Part shown: piece after piece, positions 48,651 to 61,600 of the stretch | Numbering within the stretch: the stretch's first letter is position 1 | How the letters are laid out: each line of letters opens with the position of its first letter | Source of the DNA: Pachypanchax playfairii | Taxonomy: Eukaryota > Chordata > Actinopteri > Cyprinodontiformes > Aplocheilidae | Assembly: GCA_006937955.1 (NCBI GenBank) | Contig: SSNP01000201.1 | Span: forward strand, 543,802 to 607,801 | DNA length: 64,000 nt | Direction: 5' to 3' | Notes under the pieces: generated by a model | Seen by the model: only the letters and a program-made list of their open reading frames with translations | What the model was told of the DNA's origin: nothing | The model's database searches: none | Made by a program: the position numbers and the translations under genes

Positions 48651-49559
48651 CAACAGGGAGCTCTCAGACATGTGGGCCCACATGAGGATGGCTTAACGGT
48701 GGGAATGTGAGGGGAGATGGCACATGGAGGCAATCGTTGCTGAATCCCTGACTATCCTATCAAGACAAAAGTGAAGCAAAGAGAATGAGAGAAGCATATA
48801 TAGTGAGTGAGATGTTGGCAGAAAAGAGCAGTGGGACAAGCAAATCAAGGCCAAATCCTTTACATAATCTTCCCTCTTTAACAGGGATTAAAGCTCATCA
48901 AAGGGCCTATGTCACAATACCAATGAGTACCAATGAGGACTCCGTTCACACTGAGAGTTTAAGGGGCTAACACAGCTTTAAAAAAAACTCCACATATACA
49001 AGAATTCCACTAAATTGGCTTTGCCTCTTTGAATAGGGTGTTATGAAGCGTACCAACCCAAATGTTATTCTTTTATTTTACTTAATTCCTTTAAAAAAAG
49101 AATCGCTCACATTCTCTCTCCAACTTGTAGAACCAAGGCCACGCAATGATCTACAAATCATCACTTAACCATCTTTTTTTTAATTGTTTTTAGTCTCCGA
49201 GTCATTTTTAAAAATTATTTAATCTCCTTAAAACCTCACGAATAATCCATTCTATTTTAGGAAACTAGATGAAGAGAATTTAACATCTTAGTAGTGAATT
49301 TCTTCTTTGTTTTTGTCCTTTTATTGCATTCTAACCAGTTCCTCTTCTAAAAAGTTGAGCTTAATACTCGAAGAAATTTGTTGTGACACTCGCCAGGAAA
49401 TGCTAATCACAGTTTGGATCTCATCTTCTTCTTTCTTTTTTTTTTTTATAACAAAACATATTTTGGAACAACTGTTCAACTGTTGAAACAGTCGTTTGAT
49501 GTCATTTTCAGCTCCATCATGCTAAGCTCACTGATTCCCAACTTTCAAAGAATACCATA
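48651..49559. other. Intergenic, nothing recognised
   Basis: Includes a T-run at 49437-49448. Confidence 0.5.
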
Positions 49560-49990
49560 TTGGTTAGTTGGCTAGGACGGGATCTGGCGGGGGGGAATGA
49601 ACGCAGAATAAGAGAAATGTGTGCAAGCGAAAAAGAGAGAGACAAAAATACTCTTCAGCGAGGCTCATGGCAGTCTGTCAGAGCTGGCAAAGGATGTAAA
49701 AATGGCCTCAAGTGTCTGGCTTTCTTCCTAACTGCTTTCACATAAACGACGCTCTCTGCATCGTCTCTCTCGCTCTCCTTCGTTTGCACTCGTTGGACTG
49801 TTTTAGACTGTAAACAGATCGGCAGGCAGATTGAAGAATGGAGATAAAATGGCCTCACTTATTCTTCCCTCACCTTATGTGCACACTCCAGGTTTAAAGT
49901 AATTATTTTTGCATCATTAAGCCAAAATAATCTGTTTACTTGCATTAGGGTGCATTACAGCTGGTTTTGGGGATAAATTGGTGTCTCCTT
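49560..49990. promoter_or_regulatory. Candidate enhancer block, strongest texture in the spacer
   Basis: Contains GTAAAAATGGCCTCAAGTGT, GAGATAAAATGGCCTCACTT, TTTAAAGTAATTATTTTTGC followed by ATCATTAAG, and GGGTGCATTACAGCTGG. It is dense in homeodomain and POU-like cores and free of repeats. Confidence 0.45.
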
Positions 49991-50614
49991 TATCTAAAAA
50001 CAGATTTGGCGTTGTCAGTTTTTTTCCAGTTCTCAACAAAAGAAATTGATTTTCTAAATATTTTCTTTAGCGATCTAATGTTACAGTGAAGGACGTTCCA
50101 TGTTGATCCCAGGAGTCAGATTGGGGTCTTAAACGGGTTTCATCGACGATGCCAGAACACTCAGTTCTGTTCTGTTAGTCTTCTGCCAGCTGTACTGATA
50201 TACAGCAGCTGGAAAACACTGTGACGTAACGCGCCAACGTATCCTGGGTTTGGAAATATTTTAAATACTAGAAAATCACTTGTAGATCAGAGACCTCCAC
50301 CAAACACATCGGATCCTCCATATTGTGATTTACACCAAATATAAGAGTCTCATCTTTGTTGTAACGACATTATCAGATTCACTGAATATGAAAACACCTT
50401 TAACAACTGGACTGACCTTGATATTATTATTAGTTCAGTAGTTATTTATGAAAATCTTTTTTCAGTAACAGTGGTTTTATTCTGTATCGAGCGCCAGGAC
50501 TTTTGAAGGAACATCAAATCTGTTCCAGACTTCTAGTTCCACAGAGTCTCGACAATCTCGGTGTTTGTTCCAAGTTTATACCATCATTTTATTTACTTGT
50601 TTATCCAGATAAAT

Positions 50615-51530
50615 CCTTGGTACTACGGAAACGTAGAACAGCCAGAGCTGAGAAATAAATTTAGAAGCATCATCTCGTTATAACGAGAAAGAACATCACA
50701 AGCAATAACACCGCGCGGGATATTTGAGTGTCATCCAGACTAATGGAGGAAGAAGATGGAGAATCAGAGCGAGTCCCTTTATGTCCCTTTATGCTTTTTT
50801 AAGAGATCGTAACGTTTCAGAGGAACATATTTCTGCTCTTAGGAGTGAGAAATTAAGTAAAGCATGTAAAATACTGAGCCTGCATGAGTGGTAAATGGCC
50901 TGTAATAGCGCTTTGCTTAGTCAGAGGACGAAGCGCTTCATACATTCATTCACTCTCACGCACATTCATACACTGAAATGATAATCGATTTGACATATTC
51001 TTCTTAACGCAGTATATTACTGAATGCATCTGCAGTGCAGTGGTACGGCATTTTAACGCAGAAAAACCCCCTGCTATCTTAGTACTTCCTGTTGTCATGG
51101 CAACCTATAAACAATCCGTTATAATGTCAGTCAGCTGCACCTTTTACGACAGGAAATGACATGTAATTTACTGAAACGTTGATTTCACATGAATAGGCCT
51201 GATATGTTTATAAAGTATACCTGTATTCTACACAATGAGCTTTACTGGGCTGCGCTACCTTACTTCATTCTGTGTTGTGTGAATGACAAAGTACCCAGAG
51301 GTTCAGGTTCAGCCTAACTGGTGGCGTTCCCCCGAGGAAGGAAGTGACACCATGAAATAAGGCCGCCAAAATAAAAGATTTAAACTAATCTCTCTTAAGA
51401 TAACTAAAAAAAATTTTTTTCTCGTTATAACGAGTTTGACATCTAAAAATGAGAAACTTTCTCGTTATAACGAGATGATGCTTCTAAATTTATTTCTCAG
51501 CTCTGGCAGTACTACGTTTCTACCATGTAG
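50615..51530. mobile_element. Non-autonomous DNA transposon with long inverted ends
   Basis: A 51-bp perfect inverted repeat: 50641-50691 (starting GCCAGAGCTGAGAAATAAAT) and 51457-51507. The similarity extends outward, less perfectly, to about 50615 and 51530 (ACGTAG-type ends). Inside each arm is the palindrome CTCGTTATAACGAG, present once more at 51421-51434. No transposase frame is seen in between. Confidence 0.85.
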
Positions 51531-52545
51531 AACTTATTGGAAACTCTCTGTAATTTGTTACAGAGCACCTGGACTATTTATTATGAAGTTACATGCAGGT
51601 ATGTTGAAAACAGCTCTATCTCACAATGATGACGAATCCTTAAAATAATTCCTGGATCCAGATGGTGATCCGGATCCCCCCAAAAAACAAATCAGACCTT
51701 TCCTGAAAAATGTACCAAATTCCATCCATAATTTTGAGTTATCTCTCAAACAGACAACCTGACGAACTCTGGTGAAACCCTGATCTGCTGGTGGAGGTAA
51801 TCAAAACTGGGAACAGCTGCAGCTTGTAAGGTTTGCAGTTCGGGTATTTCTTGGGGGCGGGGGTGTAGAGATAGAGCTGCGTTCAATTCCACACATTTCA
51901 TTTGAGATTTAAATTGTTTGACATAGAGTTCAATAAGCTAAATGCTGAAACTACCAATAAAACAATAAATACTAAGTCATGCGAGTATCAGTATCAGCAG
52001 ATACTTAAATAACTCTGATCCATCTTGGTCATGGCATCATAATTAAAACTGTAAAAAATACTATTTAGAACATTTACAACATTTAAAAACAACAAAGACT
52101 TTGAGAGAAATCTGATTTGATTAGATTCTTATTAGAGTTTTAAAAAGTACTATAAAGATAAGATGGTGAATACTGAGCCCAGCTGTGTAAAAGTACTTCC
52201 TTCAATGATTAGAAGCACAGCGGAACTTCGAGGGTGATCTACAGTACAGACCATGTTGTAGGTGTTTCCATTTTTTAATGACACAATGTGAAGTGTGTTT
52301 TTAAGATACTCACCATTACAGCTTGTTTCGGTGATTTAATCTAAGTGTAGGTTCCATTATCGTTGTCATACTGCTGTTCTATAAAACACACGTGTTGTTT
52401 GTAAACTGAAAGGCAGCAGGAATCTGTCAGGTAAAACGAGAGGATTCAATTTGCTGCAAAGACTCGAGTCCTTATAATTTGGCCCTTACTTTTTCTGAGA
52501 GTCAGGTGGCGGCATTGCGTCAGCTCTCAGGTCCCGGGTTGTTGG
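51531..52545. other. Intergenic, nothing recognised
   Basis: No gene or named repeat. Confidence 0.5.
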
Positions 52546-52950
52546 TACACAGTAAAATCCGCAGAGTAAATTTTACTCAAATTGAAGAAAATTTTACTCT
52601 AAAAAAGACAACATTTGGTCCCAGTCTAATTAGAGTAAAATTTACTCTCTTGCCAGAGTTGAATTTACAGAGTAAAATTTACTCCAATCAGTGCAAATAT
52701 TGTAATCAACATGATGATAATTTACTCAATGGAGAGTAAAAAAAGATAACTCTACAATAAAAACGAAGAAAAAAACCAACCTTCAGTGGGCGGGATCTTG
52801 CAATTTTACTCCAATAGAATATCCTCTTCTTTTTTGCTCCAATCCTAACGTTCAATCGAAGTGATTTTAGTCTAAACCGTGTAAAAATTACTCATTCAGA
52901 TGAAAATTATGATAACTCCGAAAAATTTACTCTGCCATTTTTCCTGTGTA
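52546..52950. mobile_element. MITE dense in GAGTAAAATTTACTC palindromes
   Basis: The ends TACACAGTAAAATCCGCAGA and the reverse of GCCATTTTTCCTGTGTA are inverted (ACACAG ... GCAGAGTAAAT on both). Inside, the 15-mer palindrome GAGTAAAATTTACTC and partial forms recur many times. Flanking TA may be the target duplication. Confidence 0.8.
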
Positions 52951-53029
52951 TGGCGTGTGCGCTTGTGTTTTTATGTCAGAGGACTCCCAAAATGCTTCAC
53001 ACTACAGTTTGTAATTCACACACTCACAT

Positions 53030-53480
53030 GTTTGGTAGTGATAAACTACACACATGTATCCACAGCTGGAACACACTGACAGATGTGAGGCTGCCAGGCG
53101 CTGCCGGACACTCCGACCAACACCAAACAGGCTAAATGGGTGAAGCGTCTTGCCCAAGGACACAACGGCAAAGTGTTTTTTCAAGAGTTTGCTGGGATTC
53201 AGACCAGCGACCAGATGACCTGACTGCTGCCTCCTCTTTGAAAGACCATTTCCCTCAAAAAGCACCAAGAGACTCAACCAATTCAAAGTTTCATAGATTA
53301 AGCTGAAAAATCACCGGAAGACCTCGAAGATCATCGAGCCTTCACTGAGAGATCTGACCATCAGCTGTTTACCCACTGGTCCACCTCCACAGACAAGGAA
53401 GTAGTGAATTCTGTTGCAAAACTCTCTTTGCTGGACGGAACAGGGATTTGAACCGATGACCCTCCAGTTACCATTTAATC
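53030..53480. repeat. Dispersed fish repeat ('TTGCCCAAGGACACAACGGC')
   Basis: Contains GTCTTGCCCAAGGACACAAC and later GGGATTTGAACCGATGACCC, both very common in fish interspersed repeats. Confidence 0.5.
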
Positions 53481-54434
53481 TGCTCTACTTCCTGCTGTCT
53501 AAAAACACAAGTCTCACTATAACCAGCTCCTTGAAAAGCTGTTTTTTGGTTTGGTGGCACTGACAGTACAGGCTGAATGACATTTTGGCGACTTTACAGA
53601 AGCATGATCTAATTTTCGGAACTTTTTTAAACCATTTTTATGTCTAACAGGCCGGAGTATCAGACTGACACCTAAATTTCAACTTACAGTGGACAGCGTA
53701 AAGTCCAAGTGTCCAACTACTTTCCTGTCAGCACTGAGGTGTTACAATTAAGGTTTTTCCTAACGGTTACAAATAATGATGTGTTTCTAAACCCAGTTGG
53801 GGGGGCAAAGCTCACTATTAGCAGCCCTAAGACCCCCCACCGTCCAGCCTCTTTCACTCTGTGCCTTCTGTCTTCAGTTCTTTGACCATCATAAGAACGC
53901 CACAGAGTGACACACGAACCCACTCCGCCCTCCCCCCTCCTTATCCCATCCACCTCTCCTCCCTCTGAGCTGCTGCCCCCATACTGGTCTGCTGGCCTTT
54001 CCTGGCTGTCTGATCCATATTTCAGAGGCGGCAGCGGTTCCACAGAGGGGATATAATCCAACATTAAAGCAACGGAGGCCCGGACGGAAAGCACAGGCGC
54101 AGGTTCACAAGGTCCTGGAAATCTTCAATTTTGATTTCTGCAGCATTTGCAGTTGCTTCCAAGATGCTGGTCTGCAAGTTTCGGCACAAGTGCAAATTTC
54201 AATTCAGGGTTTTTACAGCAAAAAGAGCATAAAACTAACCAGCTAACAAATGAAATGTGGGATTTTTAGCTTAAATGTTACAGATGTGTATAATGAAAAG
54301 TACTTATTAAATATTCAATCAACTGTTAAAAGACATCAGCTTTCTTGAAAAAGGAACAACCGATTAATCAGTGTCGACATTCATAAAATATCACAATAAG
54401 CAAGTGTTGTCAATAATAAATGAATATACAGACA
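53481..54434. other. irx1 3' flank
   Basis: The 53820-54120 segment is pyrimidine-rich and unique. No gene recognised. Confidence 0.4.
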
Positions 54435-54440
54435 TTTATT
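54435..54440 (-). promoter_or_regulatory. Possible irx1 polyadenylation signal
   Basis: AATAAA on the minus strand, about 300 bases past the irx1 stop. Confidence 0.45.
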
Positions 54441-54738
54441 TAGTTTCCAAAAAATATATTCTTTAGAGGCAACTTCATATCCGGTATTTACAATTAGACA
54501 GGTTTCCCGTTAAGAAAAGCAAAAGAAGAAGAAAAAACCAACAGAAATGACACAAAAGAAAGATACAAGCAAACCGGTGACAAAAACAACCATCTGTTTC
54601 GCATGTAGAAGCTAATACTATGACTGAGTCGCCCATTCTGAAAAATAACCTTCAGTTTTCATTAAATAAAATTCTGTTTTTCTTCCCTGTTTTTTTTTTA
54701 ATATAAATGTTTGTGTGTTTGTTTTTTGCTTCGTCTTC

Positions 54739-57733
54739 TCATAAGGTTGTTGTGAGAACTCGCTGTGCTGCTGTTCCGTGGTGAGGTCTGAGGAAAGACA
54801 ATAAAAAAGAAAAAACACACATCAGGCCCCAGTTTGGACTTTCAATTGTAAAAATAGAATAATAATATTAATAATACACAAATAATTCTTGACTTTTTTC
54901 CCCTTTAGAAATGAACTTTTTGAATCAATTTGAATAAATTCTTTGTTTTAAATCTGAAATCTGTTCCTACAAATAGAAAAACGAATGAGCTCGTGTCTTT
55001 TGATGCTCCGCTGCTTCTCGTGATTATTTTCACATACATTGGCTTCATTTATGGAGGGTTCATGTGTAAATGGCGGCAGATTGTTTCAGTGACAGAGATG
55101 GTGATAAACTGGTTGTTGGTGCGGGAGGAGGAGGGGGAGGGTGTGTTGGACTGCTGCCTGATGAGGTGTTAAAGTGGGGGAACTAAATCACATGATTTAT
55201 GTGCTGAGGTGTCCCTCCTGCCCAGTCAGATGTAAGAGTGTTTAACTCTGCTTGCGGGTTCATTTAGCAGGAGACATATGGACAGAAATTGGAGCTGATA
55301 GTCTGATAAAACCAAACTGATGAAGTTTACCTGTCAGTAATCAGCTGGAACGGAGATTTCAGGGAATCAGGCCTGTGGTCTCTTTCCTCATCTGCATGAA
55401 GAAAACAAATAATTAATCAAATAATGAGCTTTGATCCTCACTTTGGATTTAGATGTATGTATGTTGGCCTGCACGTGGCGGTCTTGTTGGATGTATTTTT
55501 GTTTTTATGGCTCCATTTGGACAAAGAAAAGAGAGGAAAATTAATGGCTGTTAATAAAAGGCAGTTCCTACCGTCTCTTTTTGGACTCAAGCTTCCTGAT
55601 GATTCTACATCGCTGTCGTCCTCCGTGCCCGACGTTCCCGCGCCGGCCGCAGCAGCAGCCGTCCGTGCGTCATGACGCGCCGCTGGAACCGCGCCTTGGA
55701 GAGGCAGGTGTCCAGCCGGCGCTCCGCCGAGGAAAGATCTCATGTTCAAAATAGAGTTGGCGTTCAACAAAGCCGCGTTGGCCCAGTTGTGAAGTTTGCC
55801 AATCTGGCACGTGTATATTCCGTGACCCGGGAGTAAGGCCGGGTGGCTGGCGGAGGCCAAAGCCGCGTGTTGCGCGAAGGAAGCGGGGCAGGATTTGTGC
55901 GAGCTGTCGGGAGCCGTGGCGGTCTCAGCCAGAGACCAGATTTTCGGTTTGCTTTGTGGTGGTCTCTGACACTCCTGTATGCCGGGGGAACGATCCACCG
56001 GGAGTTTGACACCGGGTGAGAGAGAAGCCCGCGCCTCCACAGAAAGCGTCCTGCTGCTCTCTGAGCTCCTGGAGTCCGGGGCCTGCTCTCTAACGGACAG
56101 GCCCGCCTCTCCCTCTCCCTTCCTGGATCCCTGCTCTCCTGCTCCCCGCTCCTCAGGTTTCTCGATGTCGACAGTTTCCAAATCAATCTCCTCCTCTTCG
56201 TCCTCGTCGTCGCTCCCGTTCTTGCCGTGTTCGTCCTCGTTGTCACTGCTGAAGATGCGCCCGTCCCGGTCCTCCGCGCTGCGGCCCCAGGTCACCTTGT
56301 TCTCCTTCTTCAAGCGCCTGCGGGCGTTTGCGAACCAAGTCGATACCTAGAAAAACACAAACCAAACCACATTTATTTACTCATTCTGATTTAATCAAGA
56401 CTTTCAGAAATCCTAACTGAACTATTGTCTCCTAGTATGTTAAAATTAAAATAAATAAAATGGAGAGTGAAAACTTTAAATCTCTGTGGAGCAACAATAT
56501 AATGTTATAATAAAACAACAGAAATATAATAAACAATATTTAACATTTAATAATGACAAAACCTGTAAAAACAGACGTTTATCCACATACACGGAGAATA
56601 TCACGCATCTCCAAATAAAACCACTTCCCACCTGTGTGAGTGTCATCCTTGTGATGATGGCGAGCATGATCTTCTCGCCTTTGGTGGGGTACGGGTTCTT
56701 CTGGTGCTCCTGCAGCCAGGCCTTCAGGGTGCTGGTGGTCTCCCTGGTGGCCGTCTTGGCCCTCGACGGGTCCCCGTACGGGTACTGGCCGTATGGGTAG
56801 AAGCTCTGAGCGGCGTGAACCGGCAGCGAAGCAGGATGAGACCCCGGACTCTCCTTCAGCTCATACTGGGAGCCCTGGAGCGTCATGAAGGAGAAGAGGG
56901 GGCAACTTGTTGAACAACTTCTCTCCCGTTAACAAAAAAGTGTCAAAGTCAACATCTAAATGAATATCTGAATGTTTCACCAGTTAAAAAGATTAACATC
57001 AAAGGTGAACTGTCCAAAAATCAAAAGTTATAGCCTTAATTTATACTAGACGTCTTAATTTATTTATATTTGAAATATTTTGAATATTTATTATTTAAAA
57101 TTATATATTAATCATTGTGCTGGTGCTTTTTTAATGCAAAAATAAATAGTTTAACAATCTGCTTTTTATAACTCCATGTTTCAGCAAATATCTATTCTGT
57201 AATAACGTTTAAATTGTTATTAAATAAGCCACAAATATAGTCAAAATAAAAGACGTCGGAATGATACAAACGTTTCCATCCAGAAAATCACAATTTACAT
57301 TTTCAAAGATATTTATTTCACCAAGAAATATGAAAGAATGATAGAATTATGAAAGTTATTCTAAAAATTCAACAAGACGACAATTAAATTTGAATATAGA
57401 CAAACTTTCGACATGTCACACAAATTAAATACCAAATTTCTTCCAATTTGAAAATACATATTTTTTAGAATAAGTTGATAAATACGTGGTAGGTCTTACC
57501 ATTTGGGATATGAGTGCGAGGTCTGTGGCTCCGCTGTACGGCAGGAAGGCACTGTAGTTATGAGCCCACGGGCTCCCGTACATCCCCAACACGGAGCCGA
57601 CAGCCGCGGCTGTTGAAGAGGAGCTCACGCCGCCCTCGGTGCCGCCCTCTCGGGCTGAGGCCGGTCGCTCGCTCCCGTACACCTCATGGGAGGCACTGAG
57701 GAACTGGGGGAACCCCAGCTGAGGGAAAGACAT
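54739..57733 (-). CDS. irx1: Iroquois homeobox protein Irx1
   Basis: Five coding exons: 57500-57733, 56632-56874, 55572-56346, 55331-55391 and 54739-54787 (stop TGA 54739-54741). Phases are 0, 0, 1, 2, and the product is 453 residues. It starts MSFPQLGFPQFLSASHEVYG. Recognisable Irx1 landmarks are YSAFLPY, SQYELKESPG, the TALE homeodomain (about residues 118-180), an acidic stretch (DDEDEEEEIDLETVDIEK), the Iro-box-like KPKIWSLAETAT, and IYTCQIGKLHNWAN followed by ILNMRSFLGG. The fourth exon reads DEERDHRPDSLKSPFQ and the fifth ends GTAAQRVLTTTL, both corresponding to the Irx1 C terminus. The homeodomain N-terminal exon has irx4-like residues (TTSTLKAWLQEHQKNPYP, then IITRM), discussed in the findings. 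The exon 3 donor is a weaker GTAGGA. It is a DNA-binding patterning transcription factor. Confidence 0.96.
56875..57499. other. irx1 intron 1
   Basis: Strongly AT-rich, no element recognised. Confidence 0.6.
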
Positions 57734-58080
57734 GTCCGGCAAGCGCGTGCAGTAAATCTCCCCTAAAGTCAAACTAGCAGCAATGAAAACTGAAAAGAGG
57801 GAAAAAAGAAAGAAAAAAGTAGAAATCCCAGGAAAGAAGAAGATCAGAGCGAAAGAAGGGGGAGCTGACTAAACTACAACCCCCCTTGTTTTGGTTGAAA
57901 ACTGCCAAGCTTCCTCGGAGTTGTGTCAGAGCCGCAGTTTGGCACCTCGCTCGCGCGCGGAGTGATGCGTGCGTCTGGCCGCGGCCGGGAGCTCGTGGAT
58001 GTGGAGCTGACGGACTGATTGGCAGCCTACTTAAGCAGCAAGCTCCTCCTATGCCCGGGGCAGGCGATTAGTGCATTGGT
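57734..58080 (-). promoter_or_regulatory. irx1 5' UTR and promoter region
   Basis: GC-rich upstream region. GCCAATCAG on the minus strand (58015-58023) is a CCAAT box in gene orientation. GCTGCTTAAGTAGG lies just upstream. No clear TATA box. Confidence 0.5.
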
Positions 58081-59029
58081 TGTTAGCTTAGGTCGTGTGT
58101 GTGTGTGCTGGCGAATGTGTGTTGGAGTGTGATTTAATTTCTACTCGGGTCCCCTGTGCGTGTCTGTGGACGGCCCGGGTGTCTGTGACGTTATTTAATA
58201 AATAAATCACCTCCTATCATTAATAATAATAATTATTATTATTATTGTTGTAATGATTATGAACACTGTTTCAGCTGGCTCGCGGTGTATGCCGGGATAT
58301 TGTTGCCCCGTAGATGGGCCCCCAGGCATCGACATGCCCGGCCAGGTCCCCAGAGGGGCGGCGTGATTATCGACGGAAGTCAGCGGAGCGTGTTTTTTTT
58401 AGCGCAAAGATAAAAAAGACTGAAGTGTAACGTGAGGGACGGAAGCCTATAAGGGACTGTAGATTTGGAGCTGTGGGGCGGAAAATGACAGATGTTGGCT
58501 GAAAGAGCGGGTTAGTGGGCCGGCGGGCCTGGAGTAAGATCCTGATGTGGCGGAGGGGGGGGAGGGGGGGGGTGAAAGGTCATATTTTAGTCACCATTAA
58601 GAACAGGTTGTTTCCTGAATGACAGGCTCAGCTATAAAAACAGCCACTCTGTCTCAGTTTGATCCTGTCAACACACACACACAGACACACACACCTAGTG
58701 CCACACACTTCGTCACACTTGCAGTGCTAATGAGGTTGAGCACCCTGCACCCTGCTCAGAGGCCCTGTGGCCCTCCTGGGCTCCCTCAGAGGTTAGCTGT
58801 GTAATTACTCCATCCCCATAAATACAGATTCATCATTTCACACTCTCAGCTCCTGATGAGCTTGGCTGGGTTGAGAGTGAGTGAGAAGAAAGGGAGGGAA
58901 GAGTGTGTGTTGAGGGGGGAGGAGGGGAGGGGGTTCTAATGATTTAATTACAGTGCTTAAAGCCCACTCTGGCTAAGTGATGGTCCTCCTCGTTCCCTTT
59001 CCTCCTCGGCGCTGGCACAGAGGGCTTTA
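58081..59029. other. Upstream of irx1, low-complexity patches
   Basis: A GT run at 58097-58109, an AAT/ATT run at 58218-58250, G-rich 58550-58575, a CA run at 58672-58692, and purine-rich 58880-58935. No gene. Confidence 0.5.
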
Positions 59030-59280
59030 CTCATGAATCTCAAAGCTGTTTTCCTAAACACATAGTATGACGAGAGCTGCTGCCGCTGCACATGTGTGTG
59101 TGTGTGTGTGTCATGCGTGTGTGTTGGTGTGTGAGAAACAGAGAGAGGCAGAGAGGATGCTTAATCTCCATGGCATTTTAAATGGCATTCATGGAGGGCG
59201 GCTCGATCCTCATTGCCAAGGTAAATGGAGCCAGGGGACTCTCCATTTCAGCTCGATAAAAGAGCAATGTTAAAGAGCCT
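59030..59280. promoter_or_regulatory. Candidate enhancer upstream of irx1
   Basis: Includes CATGGCATTTTAAATGGCAT, CATGGAGGGCGGCTCGATCC and TCAGCTCGATAAAAGAGC. Unique, interrupted only by a short GT run. Confidence 0.4.
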
Positions 59281-60960
59281 CACCGTCCACCCCCCCACAC
59301 CACCCCCATCTCCCCCCCGCTCTCTGCCTCCCCTCACTACCGTTTCTCACTTAAAATTAATGTTTTTCTCATGACAGGGGAGGGAAACGAGACATATCCA
59401 GCACCTAATAGGATAATATAGCCCCCATTCACCACCGTCACCACCGCCGCCCCTCCCTCCTCCCTCCCTCACTGCCTTTGTAGCTGTCTGATTTCCATAG
59501 TGTCTCTGTGGAGAGGCAGTTAATGAATTCCTCTGAGCTGGAGAAAAGGGGGAGAACGGTTTGGCGGTTTAGAGAGAGAAGGAGGGAGGGATGGGGGGGT
59601 GGGGGGAGGAAGGCTTTGAGCTATGCCATTCAACTTCACAGCCTCGACCTGTTTGTGCATTCACTACGTGTGTTTGTGTGCGCTGTGCATGTGTGTGTGT
59701 GTCTTTTAACGTGAACCTGCTAAGACTACCAAATATTTAGACTGGCCTCAACCCCCCCCCCCATTCTCTCTCTCTTTTTCCTAACAGTGATGGTGGATTG
59801 AGGGATCTCAGGAGGCAGATTGACTCTATTTGAATCCCATTCCCTGCTATTAGCTCAGCCCAGACAAAGGAATAACTTACTGCAGGAAACCTTCAAACAA
59901 AGTCCCTCAATCCACTAACACTGCCCGTTTCCTCCTGGGTCATTTACACTGATGTAAATGAAGACACCTCAGAAAGACAAAAAAAATATCATAAACCGAC
60001 TTGGGTTTTTTTTCCAAGAATGGCAGCAACAATGATGCAATAATATTTTTGTTGCGTGTGTAAACTCAGTTCTGCAACAGTTGTGTCATATCTCAGGAAA
60101 TAGATTTCGAAACAGAGCAATTCTTTAAAAAATATCTGCAAAAGGGCTGTTTGCAGGTCTTTGTTGTTGTTGTTGTTGTTTTTCTACATTTTATCATACG
60201 TCTGTGCTCTCATGAGAAATGAAACCGCGATCACGTTATGCCATTAAATGTCACACAAGATGCCTAAATGCACAGCTGTGACATCAGATGAAAACACGTG
60301 CTGTTAATAAACAATGTAAAGGAATCCCATTTAACAGAGTCAGAATTTTGTTCGATTAACAGATTGTAATTTCATACAGTTGCTATGGAAGTTGTTTGCT
60401 GATGGTGTCGTGATGTCGGGTCTGAATATTTAGTTAAAATACAGCAAATTATGTGTATCGTCTTCAAGAAAAACTAGAGGGTTGCTAGGAAGGATTCAGA
60501 TAAGGGGTTGGGTATACATGTCAGAATCTTTATATTTTATTTTACTGTAACAGTAGATGCTTCTCTGTATTTATATTTAGATAAACACACAACATACCAA
60601 CTGGCTATCTAAAGTCTTTATTACATGTAACTGCTGAAATCATTGTTATAATCAGTGTTATATTTAAAATGATCAGGAAAAACACTTAACAGCAACATGC
60701 TATTCATATAACGGATCAGTTGTTGTTTTGAAATAGTTTAATTTTGATAATAAAAGGCGACTCTGAGGTGAAATTTATTCCATCCCAAAGCTGAAACTTT
60801 TAAATCTTTCGGCTTTCCAGTTTGTGACTCTGATTTTAACCAACTTTAAGACAGTTTGTTTACATTTGATTCTGATCAAACAACATTAACAACATCTACA
60901 AGGACAATATTAGATTTTTTTTGCATGAATTCCAACAGGTGTTCAAAATGTAATCTTTTA
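59281..60960. other. Upstream of irx1, no gene
   Basis: Poly-C run at 59750-59762 and a (TTG)n run at about 60160-60181. AT-rich from 60000 onward. Confidence 0.5.
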
Positions 60961-60969
60961 ATGTAATCC

Positions 60970-61600
60970 ACACCCCATCTCCAGATTTTACAGTCTTTTA
61001 TTGTATTTTTTGTTTTATTCTTTGTTTAAGTATTTGTTTATTGTTGTATTTTCTATTATTTCACTTTATTTCTGGATTTGCTGTACAGCACTTTGATCAG
61101 CTGTATGTTAAAGTGCTCTAGAAATAAACTTGACTTATGAAATCAACAGGAAATTAGAATCTTGCATCAGTTCTCAACAGAAGTAATCTGATGGATTAAC
61201 AAGTTCACGCTGGTCTGATTAAAAACAAATAAACTGTTAGTTATTTGAATAAAAATGTTTCAATTCAGTTCAATATTTAACAATCTGCATAGAGAAAGTT
61301 TGACTCTGAGCAGGAGTCTAAAACATTTATGAGTTAAAGATTTTTTTTTTTCACAATTTTTCATATCCTAATCTCATTTGAAAGCCCATTTCTTTAAATT
61401 AGCTTTTGGTTATTGATGCATTGGCGTCATCAACACCCCTATTCCTGATTTTACAGCCTGTTTTCTGTTGTATTTTTTTGTTTTATTCTTTAAGTATTTG
61501 TATATTGTTATATTTTGTATTAATTCCCGATTTGCTGTGCAGGACTTTGGTCAGCTGTCATGTTGTATGTTAAAGTACTCTAGAAATAAACTTCACGTCC
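60970..61600 (+). repeat. Pair of direct repeats of about 160 bp
   Basis: 60970-61138 and 61430-61600 share GATTTTACAG, TTTTTTGTTTTATTCTTT, ATTTGCTGT, CAGCTGT and CTCTAGAAATAAACTT in the same order. The final segment resembles the 3' end of a common fish retroposon. Confidence 0.75.

Noticed and set aside
53717..54094. 125-codon minus-strand ORF downstream of irx1
   Set aside because: Proline/serine/glycine-rich by composition; the irx1 C terminus is instead given by the exons at 55331 and 54739.
55979..56350. Plus-strand ORF of 123 codons with Ser-rich run
   Set aside because: Antisense shadow of the irx1 acidic region.
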